DNA of 64,000 nucleotides from Haliotis asinina. Its lineage: Eukaryota; Mollusca; Gastropoda; Lepetellida; Haliotidae. The position numbers and the translations under genes were made by a program. Position 1 is the first letter of the stretch, and the number at the start of each line of letters is the position of its first letter. The notes below the pieces were generated by a model. That model was not told where the DNA came from. It did not search any database and saw only the letters and a list, made by a program, of their open reading frames with translations. Shown one piece after another: positions 7,111 to 20,700 of this stretch. The stretch is from the NCBI RefSeq assembly GCF_037392515.1, contig NC_090281.1, positions 46,600,645-46,664,644 on the forward strand, in the 5' to 3' direction.

Positions 7111-9984
7111 TTTTTGAAAAGTGTTTTCGGACTGTCATTCCCTATACTACTGTCTTTAACACAGCCAGGCACTTCAAGGAATATTTCCAAAGGGATATGG
7201 CAGGAGATTAAAAATAATAATCAACAGTTAGCCCACAAATCCAACTATTTGCTTGTCATCTACATGACTGATGAAGAGTAGCTTGAAATGTTACTTGTTA
7301 CTTGTTACTCCAGCTCAATCCTAAGCTTTGCTGTCGAGATGATATTCAAATTGACCCCTGGCTATTGGTCTGGTCACTTCCAGCAGCATTCTGCATCTAA
7401 GCATTGGTGTTACTTAGACTATTCCTTACAACTCTAAAGCCAGTTGTGACTTAGACCTGTCTGCTATCAGATGGAAATACTTTTTAACAAGAAACAATTG
7501 TGTCCAGGAACAAGTATGCCCTGCTACTGTATGAAGAATTTCCTACACTGAGTGTGCTCTGGTGATTAATTACTACTAAATAAGTTCAATAAACATCTAT
7601 GTAATTATTAGCTTCACACCTTCCAAGTCCCAGTGAAACACATGTATAAGCTCAATCAATTCTTTTGAGCAGTTTTTGAAGAGAAGTGGATAGACTTAAA
7701 CCCCTATTTCACTATCATCAGATCATCAGAGAGAAATTCCACAAAGAATATCTAAGTTCAAATATTTCTGAACATGCAAAAAATTGTATAACACTGTTAG
7801 ATTTGGGTGAAAGTTTGAGTGGGTCCTAAATGATGAAAATAATGTTTCTGGACCCCTCCAATGTTAAATAGATGGGCAGATGTAAAATAGACGGTGTCCT
7901 CACTGAATTTGATGAGTCAAAACACTCCAAAACCCTCTCTTGAGCCAACACTGGTATAAAATACAAAAACAAAACATGAGATACACACCTTCAGAGTCTC
8001 TATACAAGACATATGTAAGCAAAATGAGTTTTGTGGGTTGTTTTTTCTGGAAAAGAGGATAAAGTACACCCCCTGTTGTATGGGAAGAACAGGGGTGAAT
8101 AGCGTAGAAGTGACACAAATTGTGGAAAAGTGGGTATACCTCATTCCCTAAAACACTATATTCAGAGAGAAATTCAACAAAATTTATGTAAGTTCAAACG
8201 ACAGTAAAATTGAAAAAATCAAACAAAACAAATCATTTAATTTTTAGAAGGAAAACATACCTTTAGTTGAAATGTATTTGCAAGTAATAGTGACAGTTTT
8301 ATGACTTAAAAAAATGTTAGGGTGTAATTGAGGTGTGTGAAAAATATGACATTTCGCCGATCTGTTCTGATCAGCCATTGAAATGCTACACACCATTATT
8401 TGAGTGTCTCTAGTTATTTCTTCAAAAACATCTTTCACATATGCCTTTAATTCATTTGAGAGGACTATACCATCAGGTGAAATGTGTTTGCAAGTAATAG
8501 TGATAGTTTCATAATCTAAAACAAAATGTTACGGTGTATTTGATGTGTGTGAAAAATATGACATGTTACTGATCTGATCTGATTCGCCATTGATGCTTGA
8601 GGGTCATATTTTCTTAACTTCTTTCTTGTTGATCATAAGATTTGACAAAACTGGAAAGGTGTTTTAGAACACTTTGTAACAGTTTTACACTTAATTTTTG
8701 AGGGCAGTGTGTCAGTTAACATTTTGTTAATGTCCATGCCATTCCCCACATGCAATAAGATATCTGAATTAATTATTAATGTAAACAAAAACTAATGTAA
8801 ACAAAAACGTCTCAAAGTAGATTTTGTAAATGGACAGCTGATGTTAACACGTGTTCTCGCGATACTTTTGCGTTCTTTAACATGTTTTGGGAGGGAAGGC
8901 CACGGTGTATCTTTTATTCTTTCATTCATTCAAATATGTACTTCTTTCTTTTATTGCTTGTATTTTTTCATTCATTCACATAATTCTTGATCTTAATTCT
9001 TACTATAATTCATTCATTCATTTGCTGTAAAATTCCGACTGAAACAATAAACTGGCTGAAGTTCTGTTAAACACAACTGAAGCAGCCCTGGGAACGAGCC
9101 AAGTCACTGTGTGCGTTGGAGCACGACGAGGCACACGTTTCTTAGTACAAATGGTAAAGAAAGCTAGTGAATGACCTATCCCTGTTGTAGAGTATCCCTG
9201 ATTCAACAAAGCTCAAACATCCGTAAATGTGACAAACTTAAGAAATTTCATAAAAATCATGAAATGCACACTTTTAGAGTCTCTACAACACAGGGGGCAA
9301 CCCTATATGAACAAAAGCGACAAATTATAATCTAGATCTAAATCTGTAAGTTTAACAAGTAGTTTGGTCAGATACTGTCTAAGGCATAAAAGGCGCCATA
9401 AAGAAGTGACGTAACTAAGATGGTCATAAACAATCATAGATTTACATATTTACGTTGATGCCATGAGATTTGAAATGATTCATTACTACAGTAGAACACT
9501 TACCACTACAACAGACAGGAAGACAACGCTTTTTACGTTTCTTCTTCGGCATGGTGGCGGCTGGAGCAATTTCTAGCGACCTTGGTGAGAAAACACTGCT
9601 GCCCTGTGGTAGCGTTGTTCCCGCAGTAACAGATGACCTCGAATAGAGAGAGGTCATGTCAGTGTCAACCAATGACATAATCACGTTTTGATCATGTGAC
9701 TCCTTTAGAAGCACTTTTAGAGTTACCTCCCTCCCCATGTTTCGGGTCAAGGTCATGAGATCGCCCTTTTTCGCTGGTCTGTGGTCCTGGAGCGTTATAA
9801 TGTGCTGAAGACCAGTGAACTGCTAAACATTCATTGTATTCTTACACTTATCTCATTACTCGATGTTTTAATGTAAGTTCCGAGTACATGAAACTGTTGA
9901 CCTGACCGGAGACATGGGTCTGTGACCTGACGAGCGGGATGTTTTGGGTCTCCTGTTCTTTCCCCCAAGTGGCGAATGTCAGTG
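7111..9984. other. Spacer without a supported gene
   Basis: AT-rich, stop-dense DNA on both strands. It holds diverged repeats of itself, for example a block with CAGAGAGAAATTC near 7727 and 8161, and the duplicated segment at 8258-8598. One weak hint of a coding exon on the minus strand (9504-9552, MPKKKRKKRCLPVCCS followed by a GTAAGT donor) has no partner exons that I can find. Confidence 0.5.
8258..8598. repeat. Diverged tandem duplication (two about 130-bp copies)
   Basis: Copy one at about 8258-8388 and copy two at about 8469-8598 share GTATTTGCAAGTAATAGTGA-like and GTGTGTGAAAAATATGACAT strings, in the same order and with about the same spacing. They differ by many point changes. The period is about 210 bp. 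Confidence 0.7.
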
Positions 9985-10049
9985 GAATGAATGAATGAAT
10001 GAATGAATGAACGAACGAACGAACGAACGAACGAACGAACGAATGAATG
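9985..10049. repeat. (GAAT)n(GAAC)n microsatellite
   Basis: About 65 bp of tetranucleotide units. GAAT units come first, then GAAC units, then GAAT again, so a point variant has spread through the centre of the array. Confidence 0.95.
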
Positions 10050-11385
10050 TGACGGAGACACAAAATCGTAAAACAAATCAATGCAAACAGTAAGCAACAG
10101 AATAATTACTAAGACTAAAATGGCAGAAAAAACTGATCAAAACTTATAATACAAATTTGACCAAAGACCAGTTCACAGAATTGGAAGCCTCAGGCGCTCT
10201 GCGCCACGTAAGGGTATATGTCCTTGATTTGACAATAATAACTGGGGGTGGTCCAGAAATCCACGTTGTATGATTCAGGCAATGAAGTAAATTCATATTT
10301 TTAGTCACCTATTCCACAATAGTGACTTGTAATGATTTATTACCACTACCAAGTGTCAGTAGATATATCTATCTACATTATACAAATAAAAAATAAAGCG
10401 CGTAATATGGCACTTGATACAGTCTATACAGAAAGTACTAATACGCTTTGGTCAAATCTCAGATGTTAACGATATTGCATGGTTAGGCCACGAGTAGAAT
10501 TCTGACAAACCTAAAAACAATGATTCCTGTCGAACCCGGATTCTAACCCACAACATTTCAAATGTTCCTTGTTTGCGCATAGAGACACCTCTAATCAACG
10601 TCTTGATCAAAGGTTCCATTCAAAGAGAGATGTCCGTTCATCCGTTAACAATCTCTGCGATGTGATCCGTAATATCATGATATCCCGACAGTTTAGCTTT
10701 AGGGTAGCCATGAATGTTCAAGACTCTCTTGGGGAAAAAGACAAAGTTTCAGGTACTGCTGCAATACAAGATTTTTTTTCGAAATTGGAGTCTAAATATG
10801 CTCACAACTGTAAGAAAGTCTTGCAAAACGGCTGACATTTTTTTTAACGTTTGATAATTTTTTGCTTTTATTTTTCACAGTATTCTTCTCTATTTTCAGC
10901 AGCATATCCTGAGACGATATATTCTGTTCGATTCTAGTTCGGGAGGATTCCTGGCTCCAAAGAACCTCTCCGATGAAGTATTATTCAAATACTGTGCCCA
11001 AATCTTCACTGGTTTCAACCGTGAAAGAGAGAGATGGAATCGTGATTGTGGAGTAAGTGAGTGGGTGAATATGGTTATAGCAATGCTCCAGCAAGATAAC
11101 AGCATAGCACACCAAACACGTCTTTTGTAAATTATATACCCGTCGTGGGAATCGATCCCGATCAATCGGCGTAACGAGGGAACACTTCAGTTACAAAGAC
11201 GCCCTATCGTCCCTCTAAATTGTAAAATGGAGGGATCATCTTTGTTATGTTGCAGTGACCACAATGGATAAAACAATGCGGAAATTGAATTACATATCGG
11301 AAAATGATGTCAATGCAGAGTTTGGGTGGCTTTGGGTAGTTTTGGTCGTCAGTCAGAATACCGTTCGTAACTGAAAAAATATGAC
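10050..11385. other. Spacer with one coding-like segment
   Basis: No recognised gene. 10583-10835 (plus) is an 84-codon open stretch after a good splice-acceptor-like site (pyrimidines then CATAG). It encodes a helical-looking sequence with DVIRNIMISRQFSFRV and FFSKLESKYAHNCKKVL and ends in a stop. It could be a terminal exon of an unseen gene or a transposon fragment; I do not recognise it. Confidence 0.25.
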
Positions 11386-11570
11386 CCATGCTTGTAAGAG
11401 GCGACTAACGGTACTGCGCGGTCAGACCCGATGACTTGCTTGACACATGTCAGCATATCCCAATGGAGAAGATCGATGCTCATAATACTGACCATTGGAT
11501 TGTCTGGTCCAGACTCGATTATTTACAGCCCGCTGGAATAACTGGAATATTGCTGAGTGGGGTTTCATTG
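11386..11570 (+). repeat. SINE, family B copy
   Basis: Shares the family B landmarks found many times here. In order these are CCATGCTTGTAAGAGGCGAC, GATCGATGCTCATAATACTG, a tRNA B-box-like CAGACTCGATTATTTACAG, and a tail GGAATATTGCTGAGTGGGG. It lies just upstream of RABGGTB exon 1. Confidence 0.75.
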
Positions 11571-11771
11571 ATGGTTAATGATGCAGTTGCATTCATGATT
11601 TAGTTTTATAGCGTCATTCGTTTTCTTTTTGCTAGCGGTTGTAAACATGCATTACAGTTGCTTGCCTCCCTTGGAATGATAAAATTTACCTCCCCTGTCG
11701 ATGACTACATTTACTGTTTATAGACAAAGCGAAGTTATCATTTATAAACAGTAGTATTTAACTGTAGGAAA

Positions 11772-14700
11772 ATGGTAAGTTAATCACTTTGCTACGATAA
11801 GGAAATTTGCATCAAGTCCCAATCGGAATAGTTCACTGATTTATGCTTGTGGTGATATCGCGTTGTTTGGTGTGCTGTTTTCGATCATTTCTAGGTTATA
11901 TTTCTGGTTGTATGATGTCGATTGTCAGATGATATGAGATATAAAAAACGGGTATAAGCATTCGTTACATATTTTGTTTATATCACGGTATGTGATTGTA
12001 ATCTGAAAGTTTGCTCATGAAATATAACGATTTCGGTTCAGCGAGGACAACTTTCGTAAAGATATACAGGGCCCTGACAAGTAATTCACAGTAGGGTAAG
12101 AGTTCCGACCGTAACCACCCGGACCCCCATCCCCCACTATCACCCCAATCAAAAGCCATAATTACAAGCTAACATGCATACCTCTCCTGAAATATGGATT
12201 CAATAAATTAGAACAGGTATGCTAAACAGTGAACTTATTTCAACTTTATTTGACCAAATTGTACCCTATTAACTATAACCTGCATATAATGAAAGTGTAC
12301 CCATTAACTCCTCTCTGTGTGATCCGACAGGGGACTCCCATCAAGGATGTGACCATCCCGGACAGCGCACCCAAAACCCTGCTTCTTCAGAAACATGCTG
12401 ATTACATTGCTGCATATGGTGCCAAAAAGGATGACTATGTAAGTTATTCAAGCTCATCATGTACATACAAATTATAACATGCTCTATTTTTCACTGTCAC
12501 CAGTGCTGCCTTGGTTGTGTTGCAGTTACTATTTCTAAACAACAAATCGATTGGTAGCCTAGTTCCAACAAGAGGGAAACATGTAGAGTTCAGTTTTCTG
12601 CAATGTTTCCTGTTTGACAGTGTTTGCAGTATGCCATAGATTTGATGTATCTACTCTATACATTTGTGAACCAACATGTACAACATGTCTGTTTGGCAAA
12701 TGACTTTCTTTGGAATGTTCCTCTGGTCACTAGGCAGTGAGTGGGTACCTGGTAGTATGAGATGGTTATGTGACATTTAAACTTCCAGCTCCTCATAGGA
12801 GGCTTAGGTTGTTTATGTTGCAGTGGATAGTTATCATCGTTATTCAAAATCTGACAGTAGTTCAAAAGTTTATACACTGATTTGGGCTTATTTGATTTCC
12901 TTGAAATACACACTGTCTCATTTCATTATCTGACAGAAAATAGGCATACATCACCACCCAGTTTATCCACAGTTGATGGAAAAATTTTGTGTATATGTAA
13001 CAGGTTATTTTGGAAGTATATTTTCATGTTCAGTGACCAAAGATAGCAAGTATGAAAGAAACACAAAATTTATAAAAAAAAGAGGGACAAGGTTTTGTTT
13101 TGAGTTATTGAATTCTCTTTTTACAAATTTTTGCTTGTCTTTTAGGAATATATTATGACAGAATACCTGCGTATGAATGGCATATACTGGGGACTGACAG
13201 CCATGTCTCTTGCTGGGCAACTTGACCGTATGGACAAAGCAGAAGTTCTTGAATTTGTTAAACAGTGTCAACAGGAATGTGGAGGCATTAGCTGTAGTGT
13301 AGGGCACGATCCTCATCTGCTGTGTACACTCAGTGCCGTGCAGGTAGGATCCTCATTTATTGTTTTTCAGCATTCCCAGTAGCTTTATTTCAAAATTTTA
13401 TTAGTATGTAGATTTGCAAATATGAATGGGTTTCTGATGGTGATGTTATCTGCAGATACTGACTCTTTATGGCTCACTGGACACTGTCAACACTGACCGG
13501 GTAGTGGACTGGGTCAAGAGCCTGCAGCAAGAAGATGGCAGCTTCATTGGGGACAAGTGGGGTCAGTCCATCTACATCTGTAGTCGATATGTCTACAGAT
13601 CCAAAAAACCTGCCTGAGATACAAATATTGATATTGATCTTAAACATCACTCTTCAAAATTTGAACTTTCCTTAAACAGATATGAAAATTAGAGAATTTA
13701 AGATATTTTCCTCCTGTTTGATCCTGTTATATTCCTTTTTAAAAGAGGAAAATGGAATGCTTTTTCCCAATATTCTTAAAGCTCTGATGGTTTGATGTTT
13801 TGCAGCATAACTAGAAATGTTAAAGGATGCTACATTCCTCACATGGGAACAATCAGTGAAGTCCCCTGTCAGTATTTTGCTGCAATATTGCTAAATGTGC
13901 CATAAAACCCAATTCAAGCATGCACTCAGAGCTTCATGTAAGCTTTTGGCCATGTGGGTATGATACCAGTAGTTTTGAAACAAAATGGGTATTTCCAATT
14001 TCAAGTGGGTGTGTATAGTTTTAGATACCCACCATCTTTTTAAATTCTGGTTATTCTTGTCAGATAAGTAGAACAGGTATAACACTGTCTTATCCAATAG
14101 TAAGACAAAATCCATCCCACAATGCTAAATTATAGCCAATACAGTTTTATCCACATGTGCTGCAAGAAGTAATGTGTGCCTGTTACATCCATGCCAAGAT
14201 TTCTGTTAAATGATATAACAGTCATGTCTCCCTCAACAGTTAATTTTTTTCAAGACCTTCTTCCCATCGTGTTGTTTCACGCGAATAGCTAATGTTACAA
14301 GTTCATTTCAAATGCACTGTAACTGATTCTGATTGTGAAGTACAAGCCTATAAATTCATACGGCAGTCCTCTAATGAACTAGGTAGTTTATAGTGTGTGG
14401 AAGCTTTCAATCACACTTGCTCACCATTATCGATTTGACAAAGAAAACCACTATTTGATTGGTTGCTAGTCACTGAAGGTTTGATAAACTGTGCTTAGTA
14501 TTCAGTTTCTGTTGCAAATTATAATTGCATTTGAAATTATTCAAGATTGTTTTTAATTACGAATATTTAGAGATTGAAAAACTCTAAGTTTGATTAGCTT
14601 TAATTGATACGATACGCAGTATGATTTTCATGTATTGTGTAAATACGCATTGTTATTTTGACTTAGCGTAAATGTAAATATTTAGCATTTTTCGATGTGC

Positions 14701-17700
14701 TGACATTTATTTTTCTTGCATATTTCAACTATTTTACAGCATATTTTATGCAAATACGCATCTTATATGGGGCTCAGGCACTCACTCTCTCTCTCTCACT
14801 CACTGAAAGATGGTACTTGTTGCTTTCCTGCCTGGTGTGGCCAGGCAGGGCACCTCCTTCAATGTCTCACTCCTCTTGCAGGTGAAGTTGACACAAGGTT
14901 CTCCTTCTGTGCAGTCGCCTGCTTGTCGCTACTAGTATGTATATGTTTGTTGTTTTCGTTAGTCCTGTTTTATGATCCTGTATACTTCCTCAGGCATGGG
15001 TTGCTGAGGACAAATTCTAACCCAAATCTTCATGGGTGTCTGCTGTTATACATGAGAGAGAAAGGAGATGGTGAGGGCTCTCACATACATTATCCTTGAG
15101 ATCCTATAATGTCTCCATTCTGTTCAATGCCCTTGAAGAATTCGCAGTCTTACTTCATTTTTAACCTGATTACTATCAGCCATTTCAAGGACAATGCTGA
15201 AAACAGAAACCCAGTCAAATCTGTAGGCAAGATATTGGATAAGACAATCCAGTGATCAATATTATGAGTGCCAATCTATGTATTAAGGAAGTCTTAGAAT
15301 CCTAGGTAGTCCAGGATGGTTTTGTTTCACTCTTACTCTGCCGTTTTTGCCATTATGGAATGTCAGATTTGTTATTCTTGTAAAGTTGGATGAACATGAA
15401 TTTCCGACATGTTTGATGGATGACTTGTTTTTTTATTCTATATAAGATGTTTCAGGGCAAAAATAAGCTTTTTGTTTGTAATTGTGTTATTATCAATCTT
15501 GGCAAAACTATTATCTTGAATCCATGTCATTACCTCATCTCATCCAATCATTTACTCAACTCGTGTTAAAATGTTAAATGCCATTTCTTGATTTTTGTTG
15601 TTCTGGTGTCTCTGGTTTTTTTACAACCTTTTTCTTGCAACATTTGTAATCAAATGAAAATGAAAATTCTAAATGAGTTGAACTAAATGTCCATATTCCT
15701 CATCTAAATTATTGTTTTATTTCTGATGGTTTTGTTTCAGGGAAAGTTGAATGCCATCAATATAGACAAGGCTGTTGACTTTGTGTTGTCCTGTATGAAC
15801 TTTGATGGAGGGTTTGGTTGTCGGCCTGGTAGCGAGTCCCACTCAGGACAGGTCAGTAGATGCTTTATCTCTGATGAAACTGAAAATGTTGTGTCTGTTG
15901 AGAGTGTTAATTACAATTTTTTTCCTTTTTGCATAGCTCAAGTGTGTAACATGTAACAAAACCCAAACCCTCAAGGCAGAGGTGTTAATGGTGTATTATG
16001 AGCTAGTAGCTATGACCATTTGGTGTGGCGTTGGGATTCTGTATCTTTTCATATTTGGTAGTAAAATTTCTAATTACAACCCTGTCCTTATGAGGTATAA
16101 ACAAAGTAATATTTTCTGCCATTTTTATTATTATTTTATTATATGAAAGTGATGTTCCCAGTGTATGAATACACAATATCATTTAGAAAATGGTAAACCA
16201 CAAGATATGTTATACTTTTCTCACTAAAGTACTTTCTAGGGTTATTTCAGATTTGAGATTTAAACCCACACCAAAGAGATTAACCCTGTACTGTATCCTT
16301 ATGCACTTGGATGCAGTTTTGCAGGTTTATCACTTGGATGCAGTTTTGCAGGTTTATCACTTGGATGCAGTTTTGCAGGTTTATCACTTGGATGTAGTTT
16401 TGCAGGTTTATCACTTGGATGTAGTTTTGCAGGTTTATCACTTGGATGTAGTTTTGCAGGTTTATCACTTGGATGTAGTTTTGCTGGTTCTAAGTAGCTG
16501 AGGAGGCTTCTCTGTACATGATGCTGATGAAAGGGAGGTAACTCTGTTTCAGATATACTGTTGTGTGGGGATGTTGGCGATCACAGGACGACTCCATCAC
16601 ATCAACGCTGACCTGCTGGGGTGGTGGCTGTGTGAGCGACAGTTGCCGTCTGGGGGTCTCAATGGTGAGATATCTACACACAGTAACGCTTGTGACAGAT
16701 AAGATTACACAACATGCAGCTGTCTTTGAATGTTCAAGCTGACACAACCAAAGGATCTGCTAGTTTCAATTTCCTGAGAACACTGAAATATCAACCCAAA
16801 TCATTTTATCTACTGTGCTGTCTGTTGTGATACTCCAGATCTGTAGAGGGGTGGTTGGTTAGCCTTGTGGTAAAGCCATTTGCTTGTCATGCCAAAGACC
16901 CGGCTGCCATCCCCGACCTTGCTACTATGTGGGTAGTATATATCTGGTGTCTCCCTCCCATGACATTTGTTGAGAATTGCTGCAAGGAGCATATAACCGT
17001 ACTATCACCACTCAAGCTGTTTCATTCACTGGTAAATCAGCTATGTAGCACTTACCAACACTAGCCTCCTTCAGACCACATTTACAGACCCTTATGTTCC
17101 CAAGACATTATCATTGCTAGTGTACTTTTCCATTGATGTGAACATTTTTTGCCTTCCATCCAGGCCGGCCAGAGAAGCTTCCTGATGTTTGCTATTCTTG
17201 GTGGGTCCTGGCATCTCTCAAGATCATCGGTAAACTGCACTGGATTGACAAGGTAACATTAGTGTGTAAAGGGCAGTAGCGAGTCATGTCAGAGCCTGTT
17301 GTTGACCGGAACAGTTCAAGGGGTTTGGGTTGTAGATTGAGTATATGCTGTTTGCTGTGTTTCGAGAAATTGAAGCCTTGAAATGTAGAATACTGGCTAT
17401 AAGTCATATGTAAATGACCTCCCTTTATAAAATGTTTGTTTTTGTATGTCCTGTTCACATGCTGTAGAATATCTCCAAGATTACAGGTGTGATGTATTAG
17501 TTGTTTATGATTATGACGTCACTGATGTTGTTCACATGTAAGTATTTCACTGATTTCATTGCAGGACAAGTTGATTCAGTTTATCCTGGCATGCCAGGAT
17601 GAGGAGACAGGAGGATTCGCTGACCGGCCTGGGGACATGGTGGGTATATCCAGCTTTCAGTGAGAACAGCAATAGTTGGACAGTCGTCCAAAGTAACTCT

Positions 17701-20700
17701 ATCAGTAAACTTTGAAACTTATGTCTACAAAGGTGATACATCACGTTAAAGATCACAGGTCTTGCATAGCTCTCCATAAAGCATTCAGCTGTAAAAATGA
17801 CACTGTATCATGACAGATTGTCCTTTTTACTGTATATTAAGCTGATCTCATAGCTCCCATAACTTGACCCTTAAAATTAGTATGGTACATTAAGCGATCC
17901 CCCTGCGATGGTGTCCTATTCGCAGCCAACTCAGACCTCAAGTGGCAGTTACCAGATACCAGAATATATTTCGCTTTATAAATTAATAGTTTCAGATACT
18001 ATTTTTTTTAGATCACTGCATCAGAATTTATCATGATTTATTTTTGGTTACCTTTTAACTGAATCACGGGTCTGGGAACGCCTGCACTGCAGAGTTGATT
18101 GCTCTATTCGTTGCTGTATACAAGACAATTACAAAAGGTTATCTTAATCTGTGTATACAGGACAATGCTCAGTGAAAGCTTACTAGAACTGAACAGCTAA
18201 ATTATCTTGTCTAGAGATGTTTAATCACAAATTTGATGTCTTTACTTACAAAGTCATCTTCTGTTTTTTGTTCTTTCACGCAAAGAGTTACAATTAGGAG
18301 ATAAACACACTGTGTTGGGAAATCAGAGGTATATAACGAAATTGTAATAGCTCTAAATTTGATTTAAAACTGAACGCGTAGCCTGAGGTTTTAAATACAA
18401 AATTTAGAGCTATTATAATTTCGTTATATACCTCTGATTTTTCAACACAATACGTTCATCTCAATTCTACCATAACCGTGTTATTCAGATTTTAAACAAG
18501 TACCTAAAGTGTTGGAAAATCAGAGGTATATAACGTGATTATATACCTCTGAATGACTTTGATTAACCAATCACAATCCAGTATTTACTGAAGTCATGGT
18601 AGAATGTCATTTTCGTACCCCCTGAAAAAATTTTGACAGGAATGTAACTCATACATACTTTGACTTATCTGTTATCTTATCTTATACAGTATTTGTTGCC
18701 TCACACTTTCTGCATGTATCATTGTAGCTGGATAGGGCTGTACTCTGAAAACCGACGTGTCCATCTTGAACAGAAAGTAGCTGTAGAGCAAAATGGAGAA
18801 ATCAGATGTCCCTCAAAATGTCACGTGACATGTTTAACATGTTTAATGTGACTTTTTTGGCAGCTGTATGTGGAAGACTAATTATGATGTGCTGTTGTTA
18901 GTGGAGAAAAGTGGACATTAGAGTGACCAATCAAAAACCAAGGAATTGCCAGGTCCAGCTTTGGGCTATCAGACAGGAGACAAATACCATACATACTCTA
19001 ATTATTATAATTATTATTCATTATTATTATAGGATATTTATATAGCTCACAAATCCATGCAACTATTGTTTGCTCAAGGCGCTGGTATTTGTTTCCCTTA
19101 ATTATTGGATGTCTGTCTCAGCATCACATTGTATTATCAGTTTCAACTCTCTGGGGAGTATACAACTTTTGGTGCTACTAGGCGCACCAAGTATACTGTG
19201 GCTCTCTCATCCTAATGAGGTACCCAATAAACAGTGGGGTGGACTACGAGACATAGTCACAGTACTTTGTCCAAGTTTACTGCACATTGCTGTACCTGCA
19301 ACTAGGTGTGTGAACGTATTCATGTAGCCACCATCTGGTCATCTACCAATGGATGTGTGGGTTGTTTTAAGTGCACAGGGTTGTGTACTGTACACTAGGG
19401 GTTGTGACAACACTGAAAGAGTCTGCACACAAACTTGACTCCAAGGTTGTCACAGGTGAGCTCCATCCTGACACCTCATCCTCGATGGATCACTAGCAAC
19501 ATGCTTAAGCCAGCTTGCCCACTGCACCTCCTAATAATGCAGTAAAACTACCACAACCAAACTGATTAAAGACAATACCATATTTACACAATAAATACAA
19601 CATAAAATATGAAACTGCCACATTATCATGATATTACAGTGAAATCTGTCTACACTGGCATAGCACAGGACCAAAATACAATGCCAGACAGGGTGCTGGA
19701 TTAGACAGTGATGATCATTTTTCAACATGGGTGTCCTTGGACTCATCAGTCTCTTTACTGCTATAATGCCTTTGATCTTTGTGATTGTGCAACAAATTTA
19801 TGCAATGTTGACGAGAGATAATTATTCTTTATTCAGCTCTAAACATTGTTCAATAAAATGTACAGTTACCCACTGACACATCACTCACTTGAAACCAGTT
19901 GATGCAATCCCCCAGTGTTTATGAAGCACAACTATGGTAATCCTACAAACGTTTGATTCACTGCGCAATCACTACTTCCTGATTATCTAGCATGCCAAGA
20001 AGATTAATTAGTGCATTGAATTATGGGTCCTTGATTAGACTGTTAAAACCCATGCCAGTTAAAGACAGTGTTATTTACAGTTAAAACTGCATGTTATGAC
20101 TGGAAAGTCATCTCAGAATAGCCAGAAGGCACATTTGACAATGTTTTAATGATCATAATGTTCAAGTAAGATGGCGGGACCAAAGTTTTGTGCTGGATTT
20201 GACAGTGTGCCGGATTAGAAAGGTGCCAGTGTTGGTACTTCACTGTATGTATACAGGAAGACTGTGCACTTGGTTTTCATGTACATATAGATGACTAAAT
20301 TCACAGAGCAGAAATTCAGGATCTGAGTTTGGGTCCTGTTTCACCTTGGTTGTATTTCTTGCTTTGTCAGTGCTATACATGTGCTCACGAGTTTTACAAA
20401 ACACTGAACCTTCACCAAATTTGCTTCAGCATGTAATATGTGTGATCTCAAGCACACTTTGAAATGTGCTGAACTTGAGCATGACATAGGAGGGAGTTTT
20501 GTTTTATGCTTCCTTTAGCAACATTCCAGCAATATCACGGCAGGGAATGTACCCATGTGGGGATTTGAACCGAGGTCTTCGGCATGATGATCCAATGCTT
20601 TAACCACTAGGCTACCCCACCACCACAAATGTGTGTGCCTGCCTTGAACATGAAATAGATTTGCACGATCTGAAGCACATTCAGTGCTGGATGTGATACC

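Noticed and set aside
9831-10097. Open frames with HSFVRSFV repeats
   Set aside because: Translation of the GAAT/GAAC microsatellite.
16190-16501. Open frame with YHLDAVLQV repeats
   Set aside because: Product of the 27-bp intronic minisatellite; lies between RABGGTB exons 6 and 7.
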